Positions 50,727-60,700 of a stretch of DNA of 64,000 nucleotides are shown one piece after another. The DNA comes from Roseiarcus sp963765375 (GTDB lineage: Bacteria > Pseudomonadota > Alphaproteobacteria > Rhizobiales > Beijerinckiaceae): positions 992,001 to 1,056,000 of the forward strand of contig CAVXVZ010000005.1 in NCBI GenBank assembly GCA_963765375.1. The letters are read 5' to 3'. The position numbers and the translations under genes are program-made. The first letter of the stretch is position 1; every line of letters starts with the position of its first letter. The notes beneath the pieces are model-generated. The model made no database searches, was not told the DNA's origin, and worked only from the letters and a program-made list of their open reading frames with translations.

Positions 50727-51683
50727 GTGGTCGCCCTGTCGGGAGGCATCGGGGGGGCGAAGCTCGCGCTCGGCCTCAGCCGGATCGTGAAGCCGGACAA
50801 TCTCATCGTCGTCGCCAATGTCGGCGATGATTTCGAGCATCTCGGCCTGCACATTTCTCCGGACGCCGACACGTTGATGTACACGCTCGCGGGTCTCGAC
50901 AATTCGAAGCTCGGTTGGGGCCGCCAAGACGAAACTTGGGCGTTCATGGAAACGCTCTCTGCGCTCGGGGGCGACGACTGGTTCCGCCTTGGCGACCGCG
51001 ATCTTGCGGTTCATGTCGAGCGCAGCCGTCGGCTGCGGCAGGGCGAGAGTCTCTCCACGATCACCGCCGACTTCTGTCGCCGCCTCGGCGTCGGTCCCCG
51101 CGTGCTGCCGGCGACAGACGATCGGCTGCGCACCCGATTGCGAGCGGATGAGGGTTGGCTCGATTTTCAGGATTATTTCGTGCGCCTTCAGTGCCGCCCG
51201 GCCGTACGCGAACTTGCCTTCGACGGCGCGGAACGGGCGCGGCCTCATCCCGACCTTTTGGCGGCGCTAGGCAGCGAACGGCTGCGCGCGGTGATCATCT
51301 GCCCGTCCAACCCCTTCATCAGCGTCGAGCCGATCCTTGCGGCGCCGGGGATGCGTCAGGGTCTTTCCGCCTGCGCCGCGCCGATCATCGCGGTTTCTCC
51401 CATCATCGGCGGCCGCGCGGTCAAAGGTCCGACAGCCAAAATGATGGTGGAGCTGGGAATGACCCCGAGCGCCGCTGCGGTCGCTATACGCTACGGCGAT
51501 TTGCTCGATGGCTATGTGATGGATGTCGGCGACGCGGAGGAGGCGGCGTACGTCACGGCGAAAGTGACGCTGGCGCCCACGCTCATGACGAATCTCGCGG
51601 AGCGCGAGCAACTGGCTCGCGTTGTCCTCGAGGCGGCGGACGCGCTTGCGTCTTTGAAACGTGACAGGGACCTAGTCTCGTGA
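50727..51683 (+). CDS. cofD: 2-phospho-L-lactate transferase-type enzyme CofD (FbiA)
   Basis: A 318-residue CofD. The N-terminal GGIGGAKLALGLSRI binding loop, NVGDDFEHLGLHISPDADT with the catalytic Asp, LGDRDLAVHVERS, and CPSNPFISVEPIL-AAPGMR are family hallmarks. It transfers the phospho-acid part of the CofC product to FO, giving (dehydro/3PG) F420-0. The start is GTG at 50727; the frame is closed by the cofE stop immediately upstream, so no earlier start is possible. It overlaps cofC by 4 bases. Confidence 0.93.
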   Translation: MVALSGGIGGAKLALGLSRIVKPDNLIVVANVGDDFEHLGLHISPDADTLMYTLAGLDNSKLGWGRQDETWAFMETLSALGGDDWFRLGDRDLAVHVERSRRLRQGESLSTITADFCRRLGVGPRVLPATDDRLRTRLRADEGWLDFQDYFVRLQCRPAVRELAFDGAERARPHPDLLAALGSERLRAVIICPSNPFISVEPILAAPGMRQGLSACAAPIIAVSPIIGGRAVKGPTAKMMVELGMTPSAAAVAIRYGDLLDGYVMDVGDAEEAAYVTAKVTLAPTLMTNLAEREQLARVVLEAADALASLKRDRDLVS

Positions 51684-52351
51684 CCGGCATTTGGGCCGTC
51701 TTGCCCGTCAAGGAACTGGCCGGCGCCAAGCAACGGCTGTCATCATGCCTGAGCCCCGAGGAACGTCGCGCGCTCGCGACAACCATGCTCGAAGATGTGC
51801 TCGACGCGGTGAGCGCTGTGCGAGAACTTGCCGGCGTGCTGGTGGTCACGGTTGATCCGGCCGCGACATCGCTCGCTGCTCGTTACGGCGCGCGCATAGC
51901 TACGGAAGGCGCGCGGGACGGCCATACCGGCGCCGTCACGGCCGCGGCTCGCCTGCTCGTGCGCGAGGGGCAGACCGGCATGACGACACTGCCTGGCGAC
52001 ATTCCGCGACTGTCGCCAGCCGAGATCGATGCGACACTCGCGGCGCACCGTGCCGCGCCTGCCTTTACGATCGTGCCTGCGCATGACCATCTCGGATCGA
52101 ACATGATCGTCTGTTCACCACCGGATGCCGTTCCGCTCCGTTTTGGCGAAGACAGTTTTTACCCGCATCTCGATGCGGCGCGCGACCGCGGGATCGAGCC
52201 GCTCATCATGCGCCAACCGGGAATCGGGATGGACATCGACCATCCCGTTGACCTTGTCACGTTCCTCAAAATGTCGCCGCGCGTGCGCACGCGGACGCTC
52301 GCCTTCCTTGAGCAAGCCGGCATTGCCGATAGGCTGCTGGCGATGAGCTAA
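51680..52351 (+). CDS. cofC: F420 precursor guanylyltransferase CofC (FbiD-type)
   Basis: A 223-residue nucleotidyltransferase. AVLPVKELAGAKQRLSSCLS at the N-terminus is the GTP-binding start, TTLPGDIPRLSPAEI holds the metal-binding Asp, and DHLGSNMIVCSPP and RFGEDSFYPHL are CofC signatures. It activates a phospho-acid with GTP: 2-phospholactate in archaea, phosphoenolpyruvate in mycobacteria, and 3-phosphoglycerate in at least one betaproteobacterium. The substrate here cannot be read by eye. The GTG start overlaps the cofD stop (GTGA). Confidence 0.92.
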   Translation: MTGIWAVLPVKELAGAKQRLSSCLSPEERRALATTMLEDVLDAVSAVRELAGVLVVTVDPAATSLAARYGARIATEGARDGHTGAVTAAARLLVREGQTGMTTLPGDIPRLSPAEIDATLAAHRAAPAFTIVPAHDHLGSNMIVCSPPDAVPLRFGEDSFYPHLDAARDRGIEPLIMRQPGIGMDIDHPVDLVTFLKMSPRVRTRTLAFLEQAGIADRLLAMS

Positions 52352-52473
52352 GCGCGCTGCGAGGTGTTCCGCGCCACGAACGGAGATCAAAGGAGATACG
52401 AGGCGGGCGGCGGACGACTCGCAAATGGCGCCGCAACCCACTGACATTGCTCGAAATGGACTCGCAAGCGACC

Positions 52474-54843
52474 CTATTCCGCCGCGACGAGCTTCCGAGG
52501 CGGCGTCAAGACCACGGGAGCGAGAGCCGCGGCGTTCAGCGACGCCTCTCGCCGCTCTGCCGGAACCGGAGCATAGAGTGTGGTCCGCTGCTCCGGCGTT
52601 CGCCCAAGCGAGCGGATCAATTCCTCCATCGCCTCGGGCGGAAACTCCTGTCCGTGCTCAGTGCCGGCGGCGCGAGAGATGCTCTCGTTCATCAAAGTGC
52701 CGCCGAGATCATTGGCGCCGGCGTTGAGGCACGCCGCCGCGCCCTGAGGCCCCATCTTCACCCAGGACGTCTGGATGTTGGTGATGTGCGGATGCAGGGC
52801 GAGGCGCGCCACCGCATGCATGAGCACCGCCTCCCGGAAGGTTGGCCCGCGCCGCGCCGCGCCCTTGAGATACATCGGCGCTTCCATGTGCACGAAGGGC
52901 AATGGCACGAATTCGGTCAAGCCGCCCGTCTCCACCTGCAAATCCCGCACGGCCATGAGATGCCGCGCCCAGGAAAGGGGATGCTCGATATGTCCGTACA
53001 TGATCGTGGACGTGGTGCGCAGGCCAAGGCCATGCGCCGTCCTCACAACATCGAGCCACTCCGCCGTGTTCACCTTGTCCCCGCAGATGACGGCGCGCAC
53101 CTCGTCGTCCAGGATCTCGGCGGCGGTCCCCGGCAAGGTGCCGAGGCCGGCAGCTTTGAGCTCGGCCAGAAACGATCGGATCGGCATGCCGAGCGTCGCC
53201 GCGCCTTGCGTGACCTCCAATGGCGAGAAAGCGTGAATGTGCATATCCGGGACAGCCGTCTTAATGACGCGGCAAATGCCAAGATAGGTCTCGCCGCTGT
53301 AGTCCGGATGGATGCCGCCCTGGAGGCAGACTTCGGTCGCGCCTCGCTCCCACCCTTCGATCGCGCGACGGACGATTTCATCGAGAGCAAGGTCATAAGG
53401 CGCGCCTCGCAGCGCCTCGTGCGTCTTGCCCTTCGAGAAGGCGCAGAACTGACAGCGGTAGGAGCATATGTTGGTGTAGTTGATGTTGCGGTTGACGACA
53501 TAGCGGATGGTGTCGCCGCTGATCGCCCGGCGAAGGTCATCGGCTGCGGCGACAACGCTCCGGTAATCGGCGTCGCGCGCCGCAAACAGCCGCACAATCT
53601 CTGGCGCGTCCAGGCGAGCGCCGGCCTGAGCGCGCTCGATGATGCGCTCGATCGCCGGATCGACCGAGCGCCCGTGGATTGCGGGCGTCGGTGGCGCGAC
53701 CTTCGTACCAGGGGCCCAATCGTCGTCACGCGCCAAGCCTTCCGCGTCACTCAGCCTGCGTACCTGCGTAGCGATCTCCAACGCAGTCCAGGTCGGAAGA
53801 TCGCGCACGTAAGATGGATAGATCGGCAGGCGGTGCACCAGCACCTTGCCGGCGGCGGCGGTGCGCTCGGCAACCTCCGCGATCGCCGGCCATGGCGCCT
53901 CGGGATTGACGTGATCCGGGGTGACGGGAGAGATCCCGCCCCAATCATTGATCCCCGCCGCGATCAGCCGCGGATAGACGCCCGGCGACAGGTTGGGGGG
54001 CGCCTGGATGTTCATCGCAGGGCCCAGGATGAGACGCGCTGCGGCGAGGCTCCAAAGCAGATCATCAAGATCGGGCTCCGCAGCCCCGGCAAGCTTGGTG
54101 CCGGGCTTGGCGCGGAAGTTCTGGACGATGACTTCCTGAATGTGCCCGAACCGCCGATGCAGATCGCGTATGGCGAAGAGCGCCTCGAGGCGCTCAGCGC
54201 GCGTCTCGCCGATGCCAATGAGAATGCCGGTCGTGAATGGCACGCGCAGTTCGCCTGCCAGCCGCAGCGTCTCAAGACGCGCCTCAGGCCGCTTATCGGG
54301 CGAACCGTAGTGAACTCCGCCTGGTTCGCATAAGCGGGCGCTGAGGGATTCCAGCATGATTCCCTGACTGGCCGAGACCGTACGAAGGCCGGTCATCTCG
54401 GATCGGCTCAAGATTCCAGGATTGGCGTGCGGCAGCAGTCCGGTCTCGCGGAGCACGAGCGCGCACATCGCCTGAAGGTAGTTGATCGTGGTTTCGTATC
54501 CGAGGGCGTCCAGCGCCTCCCGGGCGGCGCGGTAGCGCAACTCCGGTTTATCCCCGAGGGTGAAAAGGGCCTCGGTGCAGCCGGCCGCGGTCCCGGCGCG
54601 GGCGATTCCGAGCACCTCGTCGGGGGATAGATAGGCAGACCGTCCGGCACTTGGCCGCTCGGCGAAAGTGCAATAGTGGCAGACATCGCGGCAAAGTTGG
54701 GTGAGTGGAATAAACACCTTGCGCGAATACGAGATGCAGCGGCCGTGTCCCTGGTCGCGCAGACGTCCCGCCGCGTCGATCAGTTCCGCGAGCGGGGCCT
54801 GTTCGAGTCGGATAAAAAGCACGTCATCGCTCAAGGCGCGCAT
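52474..54843 (-). CDS. fbiC: FO synthase, fused CofG-CofH (FbiC-type)
   Basis: A 789-residue protein with two radical-SAM domains. The first (CofG part) has Cys51, Cys55 and Cys58 (CRDVCHYC). The second (CofH part) has Cys460, Cys464 and Cys467 (CSYRCQFC). Both bind a 4Fe-4S cluster and together make FO from tyrosine and a ribityl-pyrimidinedione. Fused CofGH is typical of actinobacteria and F420-making proteobacteria. The ATG at 54843 follows AAGGTG at good spacing; the 56 extra residues in the longer open frame look non-coding and overlap a decayed gene on the other strand. It is convergent with cofC. Confidence 0.93.
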   Translation of the reverse strand: MRALSDDVLFIRLEQAPLAELIDAAGRLRDQGHGRCISYSRKVFIPLTQLCRDVCHYCTFAERPSAGRSAYLSPDEVLGIARAGTAAGCTEALFTLGDKPELRYRAAREALDALGYETTINYLQAMCALVLRETGLLPHANPGILSRSEMTGLRTVSASQGIMLESLSARLCEPGGVHYGSPDKRPEARLETLRLAGELRVPFTTGILIGIGETRAERLEALFAIRDLHRRFGHIQEVIVQNFRAKPGTKLAGAAEPDLDDLLWSLAAARLILGPAMNIQAPPNLSPGVYPRLIAAGINDWGGISPVTPDHVNPEAPWPAIAEVAERTAAAGKVLVHRLPIYPSYVRDLPTWTALEIATQVRRLSDAEGLARDDDWAPGTKVAPPTPAIHGRSVDPAIERIIERAQAGARLDAPEIVRLFAARDADYRSVVAAADDLRRAISGDTIRYVVNRNINYTNICSYRCQFCAFSKGKTHEALRGAPYDLALDEIVRRAIEGWERGATEVCLQGGIHPDYSGETYLGICRVIKTAVPDMHIHAFSPLEVTQGAATLGMPIRSFLAELKAAGLGTLPGTAAEILDDEVRAVICGDKVNTAEWLDVVRTAHGLGLRTTSTIMYGHIEHPLSWARHLMAVRDLQVETGGLTEFVPLPFVHMEAPMYLKGAARRGPTFREAVLMHAVARLALHPHITNIQTSWVKMGPQGAAACLNAGANDLGGTLMNESISRAAGTEHGQEFPPEAMEELIRSLGRTPEQRTTLYAPVPAERREASLNAAALAPVVLTPPRKLVAAE

Positions 54844-55002
54844 CGCAATCACCTTTATGAGGCTGTTCGGCATGATCCGCATCACGTTGGAGGCGGAGCG
54901 AGAATGATGTGTGTCTCTATGATGTTGCATCTCTATGGGAGATGCAATCCCGTCGGGAACAGGATGCCGCGAGTCCAAGCGGCGCATTCGGGGAGTTAAG
55001 TC

Positions 55003-55486
55003 GTGCGGCATGTTGGAAGACTAGGCGTCTGGTATCCGGTCGATCGTTTGAACGGAGCTGGCATCAGACGCTTGCTGCGAACAGTCGAAGATCTCGGCTA
55101 CTCAACGCTTTGGCGCCCGGAAGGCAGGCGCCGTCCCCTATAACGTGACCCCTGATCATACGCGCGAGGCGAGAGCTGCCCTCGCCGCGAGATGGACCCG
55201 ATTGCCGCGCGCGGCCTCGCCCGGCGAGAGCCGCATCGCCATATGACCCTAACCAACTATACTGCAACAACTGGCTCCGCATCGGCTTCACGGAAGCTGA
55301 CCTGGCCGATGGCGGTTCGGACAGGTTCATCGACTCGAGGTGCCCTGGGGCGATGCAGCGACGATTAGACGTGGCCTCAAGGCGCATCTGGAAGCGGGAG
55401 CCGATCAGGTCTGCCTCCAGCCGGTCCATCCGGAGGGAGACATGGACGCACGCGATCGGATCCTGACGGCCCTCGCCGACATCTGA
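55003..55486 (+). pseudogene. decayed LLM-family F420-dependent oxidoreductase
   Basis: From a GTG at 55003 the frame reads VRHVGRLGVWYPVDRLNG then RLLRTVEDLGYSTLWRPEG, the start of a luciferase-like F420 oxidoreductase (TIGR03620-like), and then hits TAA near 55141. The C-terminal part resumes near 55240 (CNNWLRIGFTEADLADGGSD). After a frameshift near 55340 it ends HLEAGADQVCLQPVHPEGD..., stopping at 55486. Most of the middle is deleted. A GGGGAG site still precedes the GTG. It diverges from the FO synthase gene, and its decay suggests loss of one F420-dependent activity. Confidence 0.75.
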
Positions 55487-55595
55487 GCCGCAACCTTGAG
55501 GATGTTCTCAACACCCAAGCCAAAAAACCGTCCGTGTGGAGGATGTGTCGCCTCTTGGCCTTGACGCTGTGGCCGCCGTCAAAAAGCCTGCGGGA

Positions 55596-55870
55596 TCACG
55601 GCCTCGCTCGGCGGCCCGGCGGAGATTCTTTTTCCCCGCTCGCGGCGGCGAGGCGAAGATGCTGGAGGAAGGCGTAGGCGATCATGGCCATCAGCGCGTG
55701 GCGATGAAGACCTCGCCACGAGCGGCCCTCGAAGTGGTCGAGGCCGAGTTCTTCCTTGAGCTGCTGGTGAGCCTGCTCGCAGACCCAGCGCGCCTTGATC
55801 GTCGCGGCCAATGTCTTGAGATCGACGTCGGCAGGCAGGTTGGTTGCCGGCGAAGTGATTATGGAGCGAA
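55596..55870 (-). pseudogene. IS701-family transposase, C-terminal remnant
   Basis: The minus strand encodes ATNLPADVDLKTLAATIKAR, WVCEQAHQQLKEELGLDHFE, GRSWRGLHRHALMAMIAYAF and LQHLRLAAA, the well-known C-terminal end of DDE_5/IS701-type transposases. Sequence before about position 55870 (the N-terminal side) is unrelated, so only about 90 residues survive. It lies directly after the decayed LLM gene and marks the right side of the F420 island as former mobile-element territory. Confidence 0.8.
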
Positions 55871-56062
55871 TTGTGGACGGAAAATGGACAAACAGCCGCC
55901 GGGAAAAGCCAGGAAGCCCTTCGAAGATTTCCCGTAACCTTCCGCGTGGACCCGACTTCATGTCGCGCAGCGATCTTAGATGCGGGCCCGCTGATTCGAA
56001 TAATCGTGCTGGCGCCACGAAGGGAACAGATCTGGCGCGACCGGCGGGGAGAGCGGCACTAC

Positions 56063-56356
56063 CTATTCACGCCCGAGCCGTTCGAAATCTTCGAGCACAG
56101 AGGCGATGAGTTTCTGTCTGCGGGGGTCTTGCGCGGCCAGGGAGCCCGCGAAAAGATTCAGTAGATATCGCGCCTTCTCGGCGGCTTCGCACCAATCCGT
56201 AGACGGCGCTGCAAGCAGGTGAGCTTCCAATTCGTCCTGCCGAAGGCGCAAGGCCTTCTCGTTCGCCTCCACGTCGGCCAGCAGCCGGCGCAGATCGGTG
56301 GCCTTCTGCGCAGCTATCCCGCGACGCTGATCCAGATCGATCGTCTTCTCCGTCAT
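56063..56356 (-). CDS. conserved-looking coiled-coil hypothetical protein, 97 aa
   Basis: A helical, charged 97-residue protein: DQRRGIAAQKATDLRRLLAD followed by VEANEKALRLRQDELEAHLL looks like a coiled coil, and the C-terminal half ends in RRQKLIASVLEDFERL. There are no membrane segments or known motifs. It is the most downstream of four small minus-strand genes (56063-57164) between the transposase remnant and the glucan synthase gene. Function unknown. Confidence 0.6.
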   Translation of the reverse strand: MTEKTIDLDQRRGIAAQKATDLRRLLADVEANEKALRLRQDELEAHLLAAPSTDWCEAAEKARYLLNLFAGSLAAQDPRRQKLIASVLEDFERLGRE

Positions 56357-56411
56357 GGGCGCACGTCCCTCGCCTGATCCCCTGGCGGATGCCTGAACGC
56401 GCCCACCGGGC

Positions 56412-56630
56412 TCACGGTTTCGATTCCGGCAGGCAGCGAGGCGCCATCGCTTTGTCGTGATCCTGCGCTGCCTGCAGGTCGCGCAGGTCGATTGTCACCA
56501 TCTCGACCGAGGAGTCATGGGGGGATTGCGCCGGCGCGAAGATCAGGGTCGAGACGCGGCGATAGACCGGAAACGACAGCTCGTCGATCAACTGCTCGTC
56601 GGTCATCACCCGATACTCTCCTGCCGGCAA
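56412..56630 (-). CDS. hypothetical protein, 72 aa
   Basis: A 72-residue protein starting MPAGEYRVM, or at the second ATG giving MTDEQLIDELSFPVYRRV. The central part VSTLIFAPAQSPHDSSVEMV, TIDLRDLQAAQ looks like a small alpha/beta unit. It lies 55 bases upstream of the 97-residue gene on the same strand. I do not recognise the family; coding status is moderately supported by composition only. Confidence 0.45.
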   Translation of the reverse strand: MPAGEYRVMTDEQLIDELSFPVYRRVSTLIFAPAQSPHDSSVEMVTIDLRDLQAAQDHDKAMAPRCLPESKP

Positions 56631-56701
56631 TGCTCGATCGAGGCCCTTCAGCTCGAATGGATGATGGAAGACAACGAGGGAGCTGCGGTGCGTGTGGTCA
56701 T

Positions 56702-56953
56702 CTAGGCAGCCGCTTGCGGGAGCGAGGCAGAATCCGCGCTATCGTATAGGCGACGAATGTCTTCGCCGACATACCTCTCACCCTCGACTTCAAGCACTGC
56801 GCCGAGGAGAAGTTCAGGCGGAAGCTCTTCAATTGCGAAGCGCACGGCTTCCGCGGCCCGCGCGAAGCGTCTGTAACCAAATCGCCGGTGCGGCGATTTG
56901 CGAAGTCGCGGCGGAAACAGTTCCGCCTCGGCGTTGTTATCGAACGTGGCCAT
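56702..56953 (-). CDS. conserved hypothetical protein, 83 aa
   Basis: From the ATG at 56953 the protein reads MATFDNNAEAELFPPR and continues KSPHRRFGYRRFARAAEAVR, FAIEELPPELLLGAVLEVEG and ERYVGEDIRRLYDSAD. I associate this pattern (RFA.AA.A.RFAIE.LPPE.L, then a D-x-x-R-R-L-Y end) with a small hypothetical family common in Rhizobiales. Upstream in-frame sequence lacks that character, so the longer frame is rejected. Function unknown; cytoplasmic. Confidence 0.65.
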   Translation of the reverse strand: MATFDNNAEAELFPPRLRKSPHRRFGYRRFARAAEAVRFAIEELPPELLLGAVLEVEGERYVGEDIRRLYDSADSASLPQAAA

Positions 56954-57023
56954 GGTGCGCTCCGGTCCTCTTCGCATGATCGCCAAGCCGGCGAGAGTGC
57001 GGCCTCGACACGAGACCTGCGTT

Positions 57024-57164
57024 TCAGATCTGACGGCCACCGATGAGGGCGTCGACGTCACGCTGCGCCCCGGATTTCTCCAGGCCGTACTTCGCGGCGC
57101 GCTGGTTAACTGGATCATCCTTGCTCTTGAGCGCGGACAGGTCATCCTCTGAAAACTTGCCCAT
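57024..57164 (-). CDS. possible small protein, 46 aa
   Basis: A short frame from the ATG at 57164 encodes MGKFSEDDLSALKSKDDPVN followed by QRAAKYGLEKSGAQRDVDAL and ends IGGRQI. The composition (acidic first half, helix-forming second half) is protein-like. It lies 70 bases upstream of the 83-residue gene on the same strand. The ribosome-binding site is weak. It may be real but is unrecognised. Confidence 0.35.
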   Translation of the reverse strand: MGKFSEDDLSALKSKDDPVNQRAAKYGLEKSGAQRDVDALIGGRQI

Positions 57165-57711
57165 TTGCCGCGGACGGCTCTGATAACAATTTGCCTGACC
57201 TCAGCGGCGAACCGAGTTCGTCCCGCGCTGAAGTTCGTTTCCAAAGAAACATTTGGAGGGTGAAATTGTCATCTGCGTATCTATAACATCGCGGTGAAAT
57301 TCCAATCCCGAATATATATATGGTCGTGCTGCGTGAAAACGAGACATGACCGGAAATTTATTTTCTAAGCGTATCGGAATGCTTTGATTGAACCTTAGGT
57401 GATTCGCGACTTCACGCGGGCGAGGCACAGCGGAATCGGCAACGTGCCGCGCTCCATCCCGGACTTTTCGTCGCCGCCTCGTCTGCAACTCTTTGGACGC
57501 GCTGGGGCGTTCGTACGACGATGTGCCGGGCGTCACGTCAGTTTGACTCCTCCTCAACTGAAGAGTTCTACCGAGCATTGCATCTCGATCGCACGCAAGC
57601 GCACCTCTTGCTGAGTTGCGGTCAGGGCGATAGGACAACAGCCGGCGCCAAGGTCTCGCGAATTCCGCGCCGGCGGTCTTACCCCGCGGATCGCGCGGCA
57701 GAAGGGACAAA
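57165..57711. other. long intergenic region upstream of the glucan synthase gene
   Basis: About 550 bases without a supported gene. It has an AT-rich island (ATATATATATGG near 57315-57325) that contrasts with its surroundings and may hold promoter elements. A GAAGGG ribosome-binding site ends the region just before the TTG start at 57712. Confidence 0.45.
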
Positions 57712-60700
57712 TTGAAAGCCTTCTTGCGGAGCGCTTTTGAAGGCGAACGTCTTCCATCCCCTTGGGATAGCGGAGAACCAATTCGCGAAGAACTTTTCGG
57801 CGTAGAGCGCCTGGAGGACCATGCCCGCAGCCTTGCGGTCGCGCAGGTCGTGTCGTCGCAGGCGAGTAAAGGGCGACTTCTAGCGAAACGTCTCGCCGAG
57901 AATCGAGCCGTTTTGCTCCGCGCCTATCGCTCCGCCGTAAAAGCGATCAATGACGCTCGTCCCGTCACACCCGCGGCGGAATGGCTCGTCGATAATTACC
58001 ATCTCGTGGAAAGGCGGATCCATGAGATTCGCTCGGACCTACCGCCCGGCTACTATCGTCAACTTCCTAAACTCGCTGATGGTCCGTTCACGGGCTATCC
58101 CAGAGTGTTCGGCATCGCCTGGGCCTTCATCGCCCATTCCGATAGCCGTTTCGACTCCGAGATGCTGGTTCGCTTCGTTAGGGCCTATCAAAAGGTGCAG
58201 CCGCTCACCATCGGCGAGCTCTGGGCGGTATCGATCACCCTGCGGATCGTTCTGATTGAGAATCTCGGACGCCTCGCGCAGCAGATTACCACGAGCCGTG
58301 CCGAGAGGGATCTGGCGGACGGACTCGCTGATCGGTTGCTTGGCGCGGGCGGACGATCGGCCGAATCCGCCGCCATTGTTCTGGCCCCGCACGAGCGCAG
58401 GCCGCTCTCGCAGGCATTCGCGGTCCAGCTCGTTCATCGGTTACGCGATCAAGATCCGATGATCACCCCCGCGCTGACATGGCTCGACGAGCGTCTGACA
58501 ATTCAGGACACAACGACCGACATATTGGTGCGCGATGTCCATCGCCAACAAGGCGCAGCGAATGTCTCCGTTCGCAACATCATTACCAGTTTGCGCCTGA
58601 TTTCCGACGTCGACTGGAAGCAATTGTTCGAGCGGTTGAGCCTCGTCGACGCAGTCCTTGCGGCTGACAGCGGCTTCGAAAGCATGGATTTCCCAACGCG
58701 CACGCTCTACCGCAGCGCGATCGAGGACCTATCGCGCGGCTCGAAGCGCGCCGAGCTCGACATCGCCAGCGCGGCGGTGCTCGCGGCAAAGCAGGCCAAG
58801 GCCGAGGCGCCGGCAATGGAACAGGAGCGTCGAGGGGATACAGGATACATCCTGCTCGCCGGCGGGCGCCGCGCCTTCGAAAAAGCAATAGCCTATCGCC
58901 GGCCCTTGCGAAGCTGGGCGTCGCGCATCAACCGATCCGTCGGCGTTGGCGGTTATGTGACGGTGATTTCTCTCGTCTCCGCCATCCTTCTTGCGGCCCC
59001 GCTGTTCACGCTTGATGCAGCCGGCGTTGGCCCGGTGGTTCTTGGCCTGCTTGGCATACTCGGCGCCATTCCCGCGGTCGACGCCGCCGTGGCGTTGGTC
59101 AATCGCGGGGTCAGCGTCAGCTTCGCCGCGTCGCTGCTCCCGGCTCTAGAGCTAGTCGACGGGGTGCCCGCCCATCTGCGAACGCTCGTCGCCGTCCCGA
59201 CGTTGCTCACCACTCTCGAGGGCGTCGAAGACCTGATTGAACGGCTCGAGATTCACCACCTTGCGAGCCCCGAAGGCGATCTGCATTTCGCGCTGTTGAC
59301 CGATTGGACCGACGCCGTAAGCGAGCACGCTGACAGCGACGCTCCGCTCATCGCCGCTGCGGCGGAAGGCGTCGCGCGTCTCAATTTGCGCTATGGCCCG
59401 GCGCCGGGCGGAACGCGTTTCCTCCTTCTGCACCGGCGGCGCGTCTGGAATGAGGGTGAATCGCGGTGGATCGGATGGGAGCGCAAGCGCGGCAAACTCC
59501 ACGAACTGAATCGTCTCCTGCGCGCCTCGCCCGACACCACTTTCATGGACGTGGGCTTCGGAACGCCCGCTGCCCCGACGGGCATTCGCTATGTCGTGAC
59601 GCTTGATTCGGACACCCGATTACCGCGCGATGCGGTGCGCCGCCTGATTGGCAAGATGGCGCATCCGCTGAACCGGCCCCGCCTCGACGCCGATGGGCGC
59701 CGTGTCGTCGAAGGTTACGCCGTCTTGCAGCCTCGCGTGACGCCGTCGCTGCCGATCGGCAGGGAAGGCTCGCTATTCCAGCGAATCTTCTCGAGCGTAA
59801 GCGGTATCGATCCGTACGCCTCGGCGGTGTCCGACGTCTATCAAGATCTGTTTGGCGAGGGATCCTATGCCGGAAAGGGCATCTATGACGTCGACGCTTT
59901 CGAGGCTGCGCTTTCGAATCGTGCGCCGAACTCCACCCTTCTCAGCCACGATCTGTTCGAGGGCGTGTTCGCGCGCGCAGGCCTCGCCTCGGATGTCGAG
60001 GTCGTGGAGGAATTCCCAGCCCGCTACGACGTTGGCGCCATTCGCCATCACCGGTGGGCGCGCGGCGATTGGCAATTGCTTCCCTGGATTTTTGGGCGTG
60101 CGCCTGGACAATTGGGCGCCGCAACTGCGTCGAGCGCGCTTCCGGCAATCGGCCGCTGGAAGATGCTGGACAATCTTCGCCGTACGCTCTCGGCGCCTGC
60201 TGCGGTCCTTGCGCTGCTCGTGGGTTGGACCCTGCCGCTTCACGCGGCGTTGATCTGGACGCTATTCATCGTCCTCACGATCGCGCTGCCGACATTTATT
60301 CCCGTCGCAGCCGCGATTCCGCCCCGCCGCCCGGGTGTGACGATGTCGAGCCATTTGAACGCGCTCGGCTACGATCTAAGCCTCGCCTGGAGCCTATCGG
60401 CGCTGACCGTCGTGTTCCTAGCGGATCAGGCATGGCTCATGGCCGACGCGATCGGACGCACGCTCTGGCGCCTCGGCGTGAGCGGACGCCATCTGCTCGA
60501 ATGGATTCCCGCCGCGCAGACGACGATCGGTCCTCGTCTTGATTTAATGGGATTTGCGCGCCGAATGACCGGCGCAATTGTCATTGGCGCGGTCGCAGCC
60601 ATCGTCTCGCTGACCTCTCGCCACTGGTCTTGGCCGGTGGCGCTTCCCTTCGCTGCGCTCTGGCTGGCTTCCCCCGCCTTCGCACGCTTTGTAAGCCTGC

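Noticed and set aside
52447..54333. 628-residue plus-strand frame opposite the FO synthase gene
   Set aside because: It is the antisense shadow of a gene with two intact radical-SAM cysteine motifs.
57201..57710. 169-residue minus-strand frame upstream of the glucan synthase gene
   Set aside because: Composition is unlike a protein from this genome and there is no recognisable motif; treated as intergenic.
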